Of a stretch of DNA of 42,180 nucleotides, positions 1-7,111 are shown one piece after another. A model generated the notes under the pieces. The model saw only the letters and a list, made by a program, of their open reading frames with translations. It made no database searches and was not told where the DNA came from. How positions within the stretch are numbered: the stretch's first letter is position 1; each line of letters opens with the position of its first letter. This stretch comes from Acidobacteriota bacterium (GTDB lineage Bacteria; Acidobacteriota; Thermoanaerobaculia; Thermoanaerobaculales; Sulfomarinibacteraceae). The translations under genes and the position numbers were made by a program. Location of the stretch: positions 1 to 42,180 of the forward strand of contig JAHECW010000028.1 in assembly GCA_024641545.1 (NCBI GenBank), written 5' to 3'.

Positions 1-410
1 TTCAAATACTCACCGAGCTTACCACGCGTAAAGACGCTCATGAAACGACGGGAGTGTCGGGTCTCGATCTGGAGAACCTGGGCCAGCGCCGGGTCGCGGC
101 CGAGGGTCTCGAGATGGAGGCGGATCATGACCTTGAGCTTGGCGACCGGATCATCGAGGTGCGCCATTTCCTCCTCGAGTCGGTTTATGAATCGAACCAG
201 AACATCATCGAAAATGCTCAGGAGCAGATGCTCTTTGCCTTCGAAATAGAGATACAGGGTGCCGTCGGCAACCTCCGCCTGTTTGGCGACGTCCGTCATC
301 CGCGCCGCGAAGTAGCCCTTGCTGGCAAAGACCTCGGTGGCTGCGCGGAGAATTCTCTCGTGTTTGATCTCGCGTGAAGTGAGACGGCGCGACGACCGAC
401 TGTCCGGCAT
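1..410 (-). CDS. TetR-family regulator, FadR/YsiA-like (3' end outside window)
   Basis: Reading the complement from the ATG at 410 gives 136 residues with no stop before the window edge, so the C-terminus is missing. Residues about 15-62 form a TetR N-terminal helix-turn-helix; the recognition-helix region reads VADGTLYLYFEGKEHLL. This is very close to the Bacillus FadR (YsiA) group, which represses fatty-acid degradation genes and is released by long-chain acyl-CoA. The visible start of the ligand domain (QIETRHSRRF) also fits that group. A palindrome of the matching type lies just upstream of the start, between this gene and the divergent aminotransferase, which suggests autoregulation. Family assignment is strong; the acyl-CoA ligand and target genes are inferred. 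Confidence 0.88.
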   Translation of the reverse strand, partial: MPDSRSSRRLTSREIKHERILRAATEVFASKGYFAARMTDVAKQAEVADGTLYLYFEGKEHLLLSIFDDVLVRFINRLEEEMAHLDDPVAKLKVMIRLHLETLGRDPALAQVLQIETRHSRRFMSVFTRGKLGEYL

Positions 411-446
411 GTGGCCTCCCGTGCCCGAATGCTCAACCGGGCCTGC

Positions 447-464
447 TGAATGAACCTTCATTCA
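447..464. promoter_or_regulatory. Palindromic operator for the TetR/FadR-like repressor
   Basis: Two perfect 8-bp arms, TGAATGAA and TTCATTCA, are separated by CC. The arms match the published Bacillus FadR box, TGAATGA followed by TCATTCA. The site is 37 bases upstream of the regulator start and about 33 bases upstream of the -35 of the aminotransferase promoter, so it could control one or both divergent genes. I saw no second copy in the window. Confidence 0.8.
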
Positions 465-496
465 TATTTCCACCGAGGTCGTCCGCCTGTCAAGGG

Positions 497-526
497 TTGA
501 CGACCCTGAGCGCTGAGTTGTACTAC
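497..526 (+). promoter_or_regulatory. Probable sigma-70 promoter for the aminotransferase
   Basis: TTGACG at 497-502 and TACTAC at 521-526 are separated by 18 bases. They lie 26 bases before the chosen start of the aminotransferase and downstream of the TetR operator. Prediction from sequence only. Confidence 0.45.
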
Positions 527-551
527 CATGTTGAGTTCAAGGAGGCCAACC

Positions 552-2009
552 ATGAAGGACTACGGAGGCGGCAGCGAGCGGGATGTCCGCATCAAGGTCT
601 TCGAGTCGTTCAAGGAGGTATTTTCGAGCGCGCCGATCCGGCTCATGAGCCGGACCGTCAGCACGATGCGATCCATGGGATACGGCGATCTGGCGTCGGC
701 GATCGGCGATCTCGACTGGCGGACCGTCCCTGCGGACGACCTCGAGGATCCCTTTCTCCGCGATGACTGGGAGGCCCTTCTGGTCCCGGCATTCAACAAC
801 ATGTCGGGTTGGCTCCATCAACTCGCCTCGCGCCCACTGGCCTACAACCTCGACTCGCTGGGCTACCCGGCGGTGATCGAGGCGTGGTCCGGCCTGTGGC
901 AGATTCAGCTCGGCCTCAAGTTCAAGAACCGACCGGCGGCGCCGCCCGAGGTCTTTGTCTTCCACGGCGGCAACCAGGCGATCCAGGCCGCGCTCATCGG
1001 CGTTGCCGAAGCCCATCGCGACCGAACGGGCGCCGGCACGCCCGCCACCGTCCTCGTCCCGATACCGACCTTCTCGTGCCCGATGGACCAGATGGCGCTC
1101 CAGGGAATGCAGGCGTACCTGCTGCCGCCCGCCGACCCCGGGATGGATCCCGGTCCGGAAGACGTTGCGAAGATCCCCGACGGGGTCGAGATCGACGCGG
1201 TCTACGCCATGCCCGTCAACAACCCGACCGGCCGGACCCTCGAGCCCGATCGTCTGCGAGCCTTCATCGAAGCGGTGCTCGACCGGTGGCCGCACGCCGG
1301 CATCATCCTCGACTCGGTCTATGTCCGGATGCACCCCCGATATCGCGAGCTGCTGGCGTGGTTCAACGAGGATGAGCGTTTCGCCGACGCAATCGTCTTT
1401 GTCGATTCTCTCTCCAAGAGCCACGGCGTCACCGGTCTGCGTTCCGGCGCGCTGCTGACCCGTTCGAGTCGGCTGCGCGGCGGGATCGTCCGCTATGCCC
1501 AGAACATCATGGCCGGACCCTCCAACGCCATGCAGGCGGTGGTTCTCGGCCTCATCGGGCCCCACGCCAGCGGAGAGGAGGAGTTCTCGGACTATCTGAT
1601 CAGGCTGCAGATCCGCATCGGGAAACACCTGCAACGACGACGGCAACTCCTCCTCATGAACGCCTTCGAGCGCTGGCCCGAGTACTTCCACGAAGAGCAG
1701 CCGCTGCTGCCCGACCCGAAGACCTTCGACTGGGAGGGATCGATGTACGCGGTCCTGCAGCTTTCCGATCACTGCCGGATCAAGGCCGCCGAGCGGGGCT
1801 TTTCTCCGACGGTCGGTTTCTACCTCGATTCGGGGATCGGCGGGGTTCCCCTCGATGGTTTCTGCCGCAACCGGAACCTCGAAAAGCACGGTCTGCTGGT
1901 CAACCCCGACGGCGAGGAACTCAATGCGTTTCAGGACCACGCCTCGCGCTTCGTCCGGCTGAGCTTCGGGATGACGCCGCCGCCGAAGCGCCGGAGATCG
2001 ACGGACTGA
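552..2009 (+). CDS. PLP-dependent aminotransferase, class I/II fold
   Basis: 485 residues. The start at 552 is chosen because AAGGAGG at 539-545 is spaced six bases from it; an in-frame ATG at 528 has no ribosome site. Fold-type I aminotransferase features are visible: a substrate/cofactor loop MPVNNPTGRTL, an acidic-aromatic LDSVYVRMHP stretch, and the Schiff-base lysine in DSLSKSHGVTGLRSG. The N-terminal ~90 residues are longer than in AspC-type enzymes. The substrate cannot be read from sequence. It is divergent from the TetR regulator and shares its intergenic operator region, so control by that regulator is possible. It converges on the symporter at 2140. Confidence 0.85.
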   Translation: MKDYGGGSERDVRIKVFESFKEVFSSAPIRLMSRTVSTMRSMGYGDLASAIGDLDWRTVPADDLEDPFLRDDWEALLVPAFNNMSGWLHQLASRPLAYNLDSLGYPAVIEAWSGLWQIQLGLKFKNRPAAPPEVFVFHGGNQAIQAALIGVAEAHRDRTGAGTPATVLVPIPTFSCPMDQMALQGMQAYLLPPADPGMDPGPEDVAKIPDGVEIDAVYAMPVNNPTGRTLEPDRLRAFIEAVLDRWPHAGIILDSVYVRMHPRYRELLAWFNEDERFADAIVFVDSLSKSHGVTGLRSGALLTRSSRLRGGIVRYAQNIMAGPSNAMQAVVLGLIGPHASGEEEFSDYLIRLQIRIGKHLQRRRQLLLMNAFERWPEYFHEEQPLLPDPKTFDWEGSMYAVLQLSDHCRIKAAERGFSPTVGFYLDSGIGGVPLDGFCRNRNLEKHGLLVNPDGEELNAFQDHASRFVRLSFGMTPPPKRRRSTD

Positions 2010-2026
2010 GGCGTCGCGGAGTCGTA

Positions 2027-2146
2027 CCGCAAAGACGCAAAGGACGCGACGACATCACAAGGAATTTGCGGCGAGACGGTGAGGCGCTGCTCACAGGATC
2101 TCAACGCCTGCGGCTGCGCTGCATTGCGATCTTTGCGCCTTAGCGG
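2027..2146. repeat. 16-bp inverted repeat of the CGCAAAG type between convergent genes
   Basis: CCGCAAAGACGCAAAG at 2027-2042 is matched in inverted orientation, 14 of 16 bases, by CTTTGCGCCTTAGCGG at 2131-2146. The right arm includes the last codons and stop of the symporter. The roughly 90 bases between contain a further ATTTGCGGCG and no gene. Similar CGCAAAGACGCAAAGG phrases occur as dispersed repeats in other bacterial genomes; here they may form a bidirectional 3'-end structure. Confidence 0.55.
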
Positions 2147-3795
2147 TCGATCTCTCCCTCTTCGACCCGGAAGAGCGCGCTGACGCCGAACGCGGCGGCG
2201 GAGGCGAAGGTGAAGGCGGGAACGAGTTCGTAGAGGTTGAAGAACCCCCAGCGCTGGACCAGAAACCAGCCCGCGAGGGTCAGCGCGGTCGCCGCGAGGA
2301 CCGCCGCACTGTGGCCGACATCGAAGGCCTCGGTCGCCCGCCCGAGAATCAAGATCACCACCGCCGCGACGATGACCATCCACCACAACCGGCCGAATAA
2401 CAGCGGACTCACCGTCGTCGGGTCGGTCGTCATCTTGATTCCGAGCTTCCACACCACGGTGACGCCGGCGCCGGTGAGCATGCAGGCGAGCGCACCATAG
2501 CGGTTGACCCAGGTATCGCCGAGCGCGAGCAGGGTCAGCGGCGCGAAGCTCGCTCCAAGCCCCGACCAGGCAAAGAGCACAAACCAGAAGACCATGCTCT
2601 CGCCGCGCAGGGCGATGAGTACCCCGAGCACCCCGACGACCGCCACCGTGACCCGCCCCAGCATCAGACTGCGGCGGTCATCGCGCGCCTTCCCGAAGGC
2701 CTGTTCGACCACATCGTAGGAGACCGCCGAGGCCGCCACGAGGAGCTGCGACGACACCGTCGAGAGGATCGCCGAAATCACCGCTGCGAGCAGCAGTCCG
2801 GCGATGACGGGGTGAGCGAACTCGAGGGCGAGAGCCATCAGCGCGCGCTCGCCGTCGGCCAACCCGGGAAGCGACACCCGGCCGACGAGGCCGACGAGAC
2901 CGGCGCCGTAGAACACCACCACGCCCCACATCATGGCGATGATCTGGAGCCGCTGAACATCGCGATCGCTGCTCGTGGCCATGTAGCGGGTCACCACGTG
3001 GGGCATCCCGGGATAGCCGAGCCCGATCCCGAGATTGCCGACGACAAACCCCCACAACGCCGGCCCCACGCGACCGCCGGAAGCGGTCAGGAAATCGGCG
3101 TCGATGGCGCCGAGACCGCTGAACAACGCGCCGAGACCGCCGATCCTGGCGATCGCCCAGACCGGCAGCGCGATGAGGGCTACGGCGACCAGAAGACCCT
3201 GGAAGAGATCGGTCCAGGCGACCGCCCGAAACCCGCCGAGCACCGTCACGAGGGTGATGACCGCGGCGCCGATGAGCACTCCGTAGAGATATCCGGGCCC
3301 ATCGGCATCGAACCCGAGCGAGCTCGAGAAAGCCTTGCCGGCCGCGGTCATCTGCGATGCGACATAGATCATCATGCAGAGCATGATGATGGCCGTCGCG
3401 GTGAGTCGCAGCACGTTGCGGGGATCGCCCCAGCGGAGGCAGATGACATCGGTGAGCGTGACCGATCCGCCGGCCGCCGAGAGCGCGCGCAGCCGCGGCG
3501 CCACGTAGTAGATGTTGACCAGATAGCCCAGGAGACAACCGGGAGCGAACCACAGACCGGACAGGCCGTAGGTGTAGGTCATCCCGACCGCGCCCAGGGT
3601 GACCCAGCCGCTCTCGGAACTCGCGGTGGAGGAGATCCCCGCCGCCCACGGACCCAATGAACGCCCGGCAAGATGGAAGTCCTCGCCGCCGTGAGTCCGC
3701 CGGGACGCTCGCCAGCCGATGACGATCAGCACGATCAGGTAGAGCACCATCACCGTGCCGACGGTGGTGACGGTCGAAGCTTCGAGCGTGCTCAC
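2140..3795 (-). CDS. Sodium:solute symporter, PutP/PanF-like (SSF family)
   Basis: 551 residues from the GTG at 3795. The open frame continues upstream to 4086, but that part is arginine/proline-rich noise and overlaps another gene's leader. The mature protein has about 13 hydrophobic segments. SSF features are present: the first helix VMVLYLIVLIVIGW, then FHLAGRSLGPW and GISSTASSESGW in the TM1-TM2 region, and GLGYPGMPHVVTRYMA mid-protein. It should import a solute with sodium across the inner membrane. PutP-like features suggest proline, pantothenate or another carboxylate, but substrate cannot be fixed. The start overlaps the stop of a 38-residue membrane peptide by four bases, so the two are probably translated together. 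Confidence 0.87.
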   Translation of the reverse strand: MSTLEASTVTTVGTVMVLYLIVLIVIGWRASRRTHGGEDFHLAGRSLGPWAAGISSTASSESGWVTLGAVGMTYTYGLSGLWFAPGCLLGYLVNIYYVAPRLRALSAAGGSVTLTDVICLRWGDPRNVLRLTATAIIMLCMMIYVASQMTAAGKAFSSSLGFDADGPGYLYGVLIGAAVITLVTVLGGFRAVAWTDLFQGLLVAVALIALPVWAIARIGGLGALFSGLGAIDADFLTASGGRVGPALWGFVVGNLGIGLGYPGMPHVVTRYMATSSDRDVQRLQIIAMMWGVVVFYGAGLVGLVGRVSLPGLADGERALMALALEFAHPVIAGLLLAAVISAILSTVSSQLLVAASAVSYDVVEQAFGKARDDRRSLMLGRVTVAVVGVLGVLIALRGESMVFWFVLFAWSGLGASFAPLTLLALGDTWVNRYGALACMLTGAGVTVVWKLGIKMTTDPTTVSPLLFGRLWWMVIVAAVVILILGRATEAFDVGHSAAVLAATALTLAGWFLVQRWGFFNLYELVPAFTFASAAAFGVSALFRVEEGEIDR

Positions 3796-3908
3796 AACCG
3801 CCCCCGGCGCCAATCGCGAGCCGTGTCGGCGATGACAAAGACCGTCAGGACGAGGGGGAAGACCCACAGGAGAAGGTGGCCGCCGAGGGAGAGATGGTGT
3901 TGGTCCAT
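3792..3908 (-). CDS. Small single-span membrane peptide coupled to the symporter
   Basis: A 38-residue frame starts at ATG 3908, after a GGAGGGGG run about 12 bases upstream, and ends in a TGA that overlaps the symporter GTG (GTGA). It has one hydrophobic span, LLLWVFPLVLTVFVIA, followed by a positively charged tail ending DWRRGRL. Small membrane proteins commonly precede SSF symporters (for example the YhdT/PanF and DUF3311-type pairs), and position and overlap argue for the same arrangement. It has no recognisable family motif. Likely role: accessory or stabilising subunit of the transporter (inference). Confidence 0.65.
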   Translation of the reverse strand: MDQHHLSLGGHLLLWVFPLVLTVFVIADTARDWRRGRL

Positions 3909-4002
3909 GCGGATAGCTTACCCCCTCCCTCTCCCGCGACAGCGACAGCGGCAGCGGCAGCGGTGCTACACTCCCGCAACCACGCCGGCGGGAGGTTGAT
4001 TC

Positions 4003-4872
4003 ATGTGCCGAAACGCGACGATGCTGATCGGATTGGTGCTGCTCACGGGCTGTGCAGCGGCAACCGAGGCCGAGGTTCCCTTCCACGTCATGCTGGTCAA
4101 CGACGACGGCATCGACTCACCGGGGCTCGCCGCGGTTGCATCTGTCCTGACCGCCGACCCCGGCTACCGGGTCACCGTTGTCGGGCCCGCCGAGCAGCAG
4201 AGCGGAGTCGGCCACGCGATTGTGATCCGGCGCGAGATCGCCATCAAGGCCCACGGCGAGGTCGGCGGCGCGCCGGCCTGGTCGGTGGACGCCAGCCCGG
4301 CGTCGGTCACCGCCGTCGGTCTCACGGTGGTGCTCGAGAACGACCCCCCGGATCTCGTTGTCTCGGGCATCAACAAGGGCGAGAACATCGGTCGGGCCGC
4401 CTGGTACTCGGGCACCCTCGGCGCCGCCCGGGAGGCGGTTCTGCGGGGGGTCCCCGGGATCGCGCTCTCCCTCGAGCTCGACTGGAAGGAACCCAACCCC
4501 GATTGGCATGCCGCGGCGGTGCTGACCAAGACCCTGGTCGACACGGTGCGGAAGAGCCCGCTGCCCGCCGGCATCCTGCTCAACGTCAACTTTCCCCGGG
4601 ACACCAGGGCGGCGCGCGGATTCCGGCTCGCCCGCATGGGTCTGGCGCCGGATGGCGTGAGCCACTACGAGGTGGATCGGGAGGAAGACGGTGTCCGGTT
4701 CGTCACCAGTCGGTGGGCGCCACCGCAGGGCGACGCCGCCGGCACCGATATCACCGCCATCGCCGCCGGCTTCATCCCCGTTACCCCTCTCGGTCTCGAT
4801 CAGACCGCCTACGACACGCTCCCCGAGCTCATCGAGATCGGCCTCGAACGAACTCTTGACCACCAGGACTGA
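4003..4872 (+). CDS. surE: SurE-like 5'/3'-nucleotidase with lipoprotein signal
   Basis: 289 residues; start at 4003 behind GGAGG at 3991-3995. After the leader the protein matches SurE: the metal site VNDDGIDSPG at residues 32-41, the phosphate loop EQQSGVGHAI, and SGINKGENIG. SurE hydrolyses nucleoside monophosphates with a divalent metal. Classical SurE is cytoplasmic and begins directly at the NDDG strand. Here about 25 residues precede it: a hydrophobic stretch MLIGLVLLTGC with a lipobox-like LTGC (Cys17), then a spacer. This predicts an exported, lipid-anchored phosphatase. It is followed by a hairpin terminator, so it is probably monocistronic. Confidence 0.88.
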   Translation: MCRNATMLIGLVLLTGCAAATEAEVPFHVMLVNDDGIDSPGLAAVASVLTADPGYRVTVVGPAEQQSGVGHAIVIRREIAIKAHGEVGGAPAWSVDASPASVTAVGLTVVLENDPPDLVVSGINKGENIGRAAWYSGTLGAAREAVLRGVPGIALSLELDWKEPNPDWHAAAVLTKTLVDTVRKSPLPAGILLNVNFPRDTRAARGFRLARMGLAPDGVSHYEVDREEDGVRFVTSRWAPPQGDAAGTDITAIAAGFIPVTPLGLDQTAYDTLPELIEIGLERTLDHQD

Positions 4873-4889
4873 GTCGCCCCTCATCATCG

Positions 4890-4923
4890 ATTTGCGGCGG
4901 GAGCGCTGCCTGCCGCCGCAAAT
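4890..4923 (+). terminator. Hairpin terminator after surE
   Basis: Arms ATTTGCGGCGG (4890-4900) and CCGCCGCAAAT (4913-4923) pair perfectly over 11 bp with a 12-base loop, 17 bases after the surE stop. There is only a short T-containing tail, so it may be a stem-stabilised rather than classical rho-independent terminator. Confidence 0.65.
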
Positions 4924-4927
4924 TGAA

Positions 4928-4957
4928 TTGGACATCAGAAAACGAACGGGCTAGAGT
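4928..4957 (+). promoter_or_regulatory. Possible promoter of the TPR-deoA-pgm-eno-ftsB run
   Basis: TTGGAC at 4928-4933 and TAGAGT at 4952-4957 are spaced by 18 bases and lie right after the surE terminator, 75 bases before the next start. The close spacing of the following five genes suggests this serves them all. Confidence 0.4.
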
Positions 4958-5031
4958 GATGGCCCCCACGTGTGGAGCGGATGGGGTGTGTCCATCGCAC
5001 CGACCGACACCACTGGGTTCCTGGAGGAGAA

Positions 5032-5724
5032 ATGGCACGCCGAATCACGCGGAAACAACTCAAGCAGAGTGACGAATTCGTTTCGACCATGGACTCGATC
5101 ATGCAGGGGCTATCAGAGTACTGGAAGCCGATCGCCGCCGGATTGGCCGGTATCTGCGTCGCGGCCTTCGCCTGGTGGATGTTCGGGTTGTGGAACAACT
5201 CGCGCAGCAACGACGCCTCATATGCCCTGCACCACGCCGTGACCGTCTACGAGGGTGACGACAGCCTCGGTCAGCTCATCCCAACCGGAGACCTCGACGC
5301 CGCCGAGGCCGAGCTGCTCGGGGTCATCGAGCATTACCGCAAGACCGATCAGGCCGATATGGCGCGCGTCTACCTGGCTCGGATCTACTTCGACCGCAAC
5401 GAGATCGATCAGGCCCGCGATCTGCTCGTCGGCCTCGCCGAGCGCAACCGCGGCAACACCATCGGCAGGATCGCCACCCTCGATCTGATCCACCTCCGGA
5501 TCGCGGCCGGTCAGGCGCCCGAGGTTGCCGCGGAACTCGAGGCCATGATCTCCGGATCGAACACGGGTCTGCCTCGCGATGTCGCGCTCTATGAACTCGG
5601 CCAGCTCTACATGGCGGAACAGAACCCGACCCAGGCCGGCGACTACTTCCAGAAGCTGGTGGATGAGTTCCCCGAATCGCCCTACGGCAACCTCGCCCGT
5701 CAGCGCCTGATGGAGATCGGCTGA
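5032..5724 (+). CDS. Membrane-anchored TPR protein, YfgM-like
   Basis: 230 residues. Start at 5032 chosen for GGAGGAG at 5023-5029. Residues 1-30 are charged and cytosolic-looking, then one membrane span follows (about 32-54, IAAGLAGICVAAFAWWMFGL). The rest is helical with TPR-like repeats: MARVYLARIYFDRNEIDQAR, and near the C-terminus ALYELGQLYMAEQNPTQAGDYF followed by VDEFPESPYGNLARQRL. This architecture matches the YfgM/TPR_21 group, which sits beside the SecYEG translocon and binds periplasmic chaperones. The role is inferred from architecture, not from specific residues. It is the first gene of a compact run leading to ftsB. Confidence 0.75.
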   Translation: MARRITRKQLKQSDEFVSTMDSIMQGLSEYWKPIAAGLAGICVAAFAWWMFGLWNNSRSNDASYALHHAVTVYEGDDSLGQLIPTGDLDAAEAELLGVIEHYRKTDQADMARVYLARIYFDRNEIDQARDLLVGLAERNRGNTIGRIATLDLIHLRIAAGQAPEVAAELEAMISGSNTGLPRDVALYELGQLYMAEQNPTQAGDYFQKLVDEFPESPYGNLARQRLMEIG

Positions 5725-5758
5725 AGCCGGATCACGATCTCGCAGGGGAGATGACGCC

Positions 5759-7078
5759 GTGAGCTTTGTCGAAGCCATCGCTCGCAAACGCGACGGCGAG
5801 GGTCTCGAGCGCGACGACGTCCGGGCCTTTGTCGAGGGGGCGACCCGCCAGAACCTCCCCGTCGAGCAACTGGCGGCGATGCTGATGGCGATCTGCTGCC
5901 GCGGCATGTCGGCGGACGAAACCGCCTGGTTGACCGGCGACATGCTCCACTCCGGTGAGGCATGGGAGCTCGGCTCGACCCGGCCCGAAGTCATCGACAA
6001 GCATTCGACCGGTGGTGTCGGCGACACGGTCTCCCTCGTGCTCGCACCCCTGCTCGCATCGGTGGGAGTTCCGGTGGCCATGATGGCCGGGCGCGGGCTC
6101 GGCCATTCCCAGGGCACCCTCGACAAGCTCGAGGCGATTCCCGGTTTCTCGTGCGATCACGACCGACCCGGCCTCGACCGACTCCTCGATGAGGCGGGCG
6201 CAGCCATCATCGCCCAAACCGAAGAGATCGCCCCTGCCGACCGCACGCTTTACGCCCTGCGCGACATCACCGCAACCGTGCCGTCGCTGCCTCTCATCGT
6301 GGCCTCGATCATGTCGAAGAAGCTCGCCCTCGGGGCGGGGACCCTCATCCTCGATGTCAAGTGGGGCACAGGCGCCTTTCGCGAGACCGTCGCCGAAGCG
6401 CACGAACTCGCCACTGCCCTCCGCCGGGTCGCCCGCGACTCCGGGGTCGCCTGTGAGGCGCTTCTCACCGACATGAACCAGCCTCTCGGGAGGGCTCTCG
6501 GAACCGCTTCCGAGGTTCGCGCAGCCATCGACGTGCTCTCCGGCGGGGGCGACCCCCGTCTTCGCGAGGTCAGCATCAAACTCTCCGAACAGGCGATGGT
6601 GCTGCGGGGCATCGATGCCGCCGCCGCGCGAACCCGCCTCGAGGCGAGCCTCGCTTCCGGTGCGGCGCTTTCGAGCTGGAACACGATGGTCGTCGCCCAC
6701 GGCGGCGACCCCGACCCCGAGCGCCTACCGCGACCCGAACGGACGCACGAGATCACCGCGATGGCCTCTGGCTTTGTCGCAGCGATCGCCGCCGACACCC
6801 TCGGCAGGGTCGCGGCGGCCGTGGGCGCCGGCCGGAGCAGACGCGACGAGGTCCTCGCCTTCGGCGCCGGCATCACGGTCCACGCGCGGCTCGGCGACCG
6901 CATCGAAACGGGTCAGCCGCTGGCCACCCTCGAGATCGGCGAACGACACGTCGATGTCGAGAGCCTGATCCACCGAACCGGTGCAGCCTTCGAAATCGCG
7001 GCCGCGCCGCCGGTTGTTCCGGCGCTGGTTTTGGGTACGGTCGACGAGGTTGATCCGACGGCCATCCCGGGGCGCTGA
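5759..7078 (+). CDS. Thymidine/pyrimidine-nucleoside phosphorylase
   Basis: 439 residues from a GTG at 5759 behind AGGGGAG. It converts thymidine or uridine plus phosphate to the base and (deoxy)ribose-1-phosphate. The family signature DKHSTGGVGDTVSLVLAPL (near residue 80), the GRGLGHSQGTLDKLEAIPGF substrate loop and IMSKKLALGAGTLILDVKWG are all intact. The C-terminal PYNP domain is present (VHARLGDRIETGQPLATLEIG). Length matches DeoA (about 440). Sequence alone does not separate DeoA (thymidine) from Pdp (uridine and thymidine); the ASVGVP segment looks slightly more Pdp-like. Placing it before a phosphohexomutase is consistent with pentose-phosphate salvage. Confidence 0.93.
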   Translation: MSFVEAIARKRDGEGLERDDVRAFVEGATRQNLPVEQLAAMLMAICCRGMSADETAWLTGDMLHSGEAWELGSTRPEVIDKHSTGGVGDTVSLVLAPLLASVGVPVAMMAGRGLGHSQGTLDKLEAIPGFSCDHDRPGLDRLLDEAGAAIIAQTEEIAPADRTLYALRDITATVPSLPLIVASIMSKKLALGAGTLILDVKWGTGAFRETVAEAHELATALRRVARDSGVACEALLTDMNQPLGRALGTASEVRAAIDVLSGGGDPRLREVSIKLSEQAMVLRGIDAAAARTRLEASLASGAALSSWNTMVVAHGGDPDPERLPRPERTHEITAMASGFVAAIAADTLGRVAAAVGAGRSRRDEVLAFGAGITVHARLGDRIETGQPLATLEIGERHVDVESLIHRTGAAFEIAAAPPVVPALVLGTVDEVDPTAIPGR

Positions 7079-7111
7079 TCACCGGCCACCATCATGGTAA
7101 CCTTCAGCCGT

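Noticed and set aside
537-1940. 467-residue minus-strand frame opposite the aminotransferase
   Set aside because: No motif, and the plus-strand gene has a ribosome site and PLP motifs.
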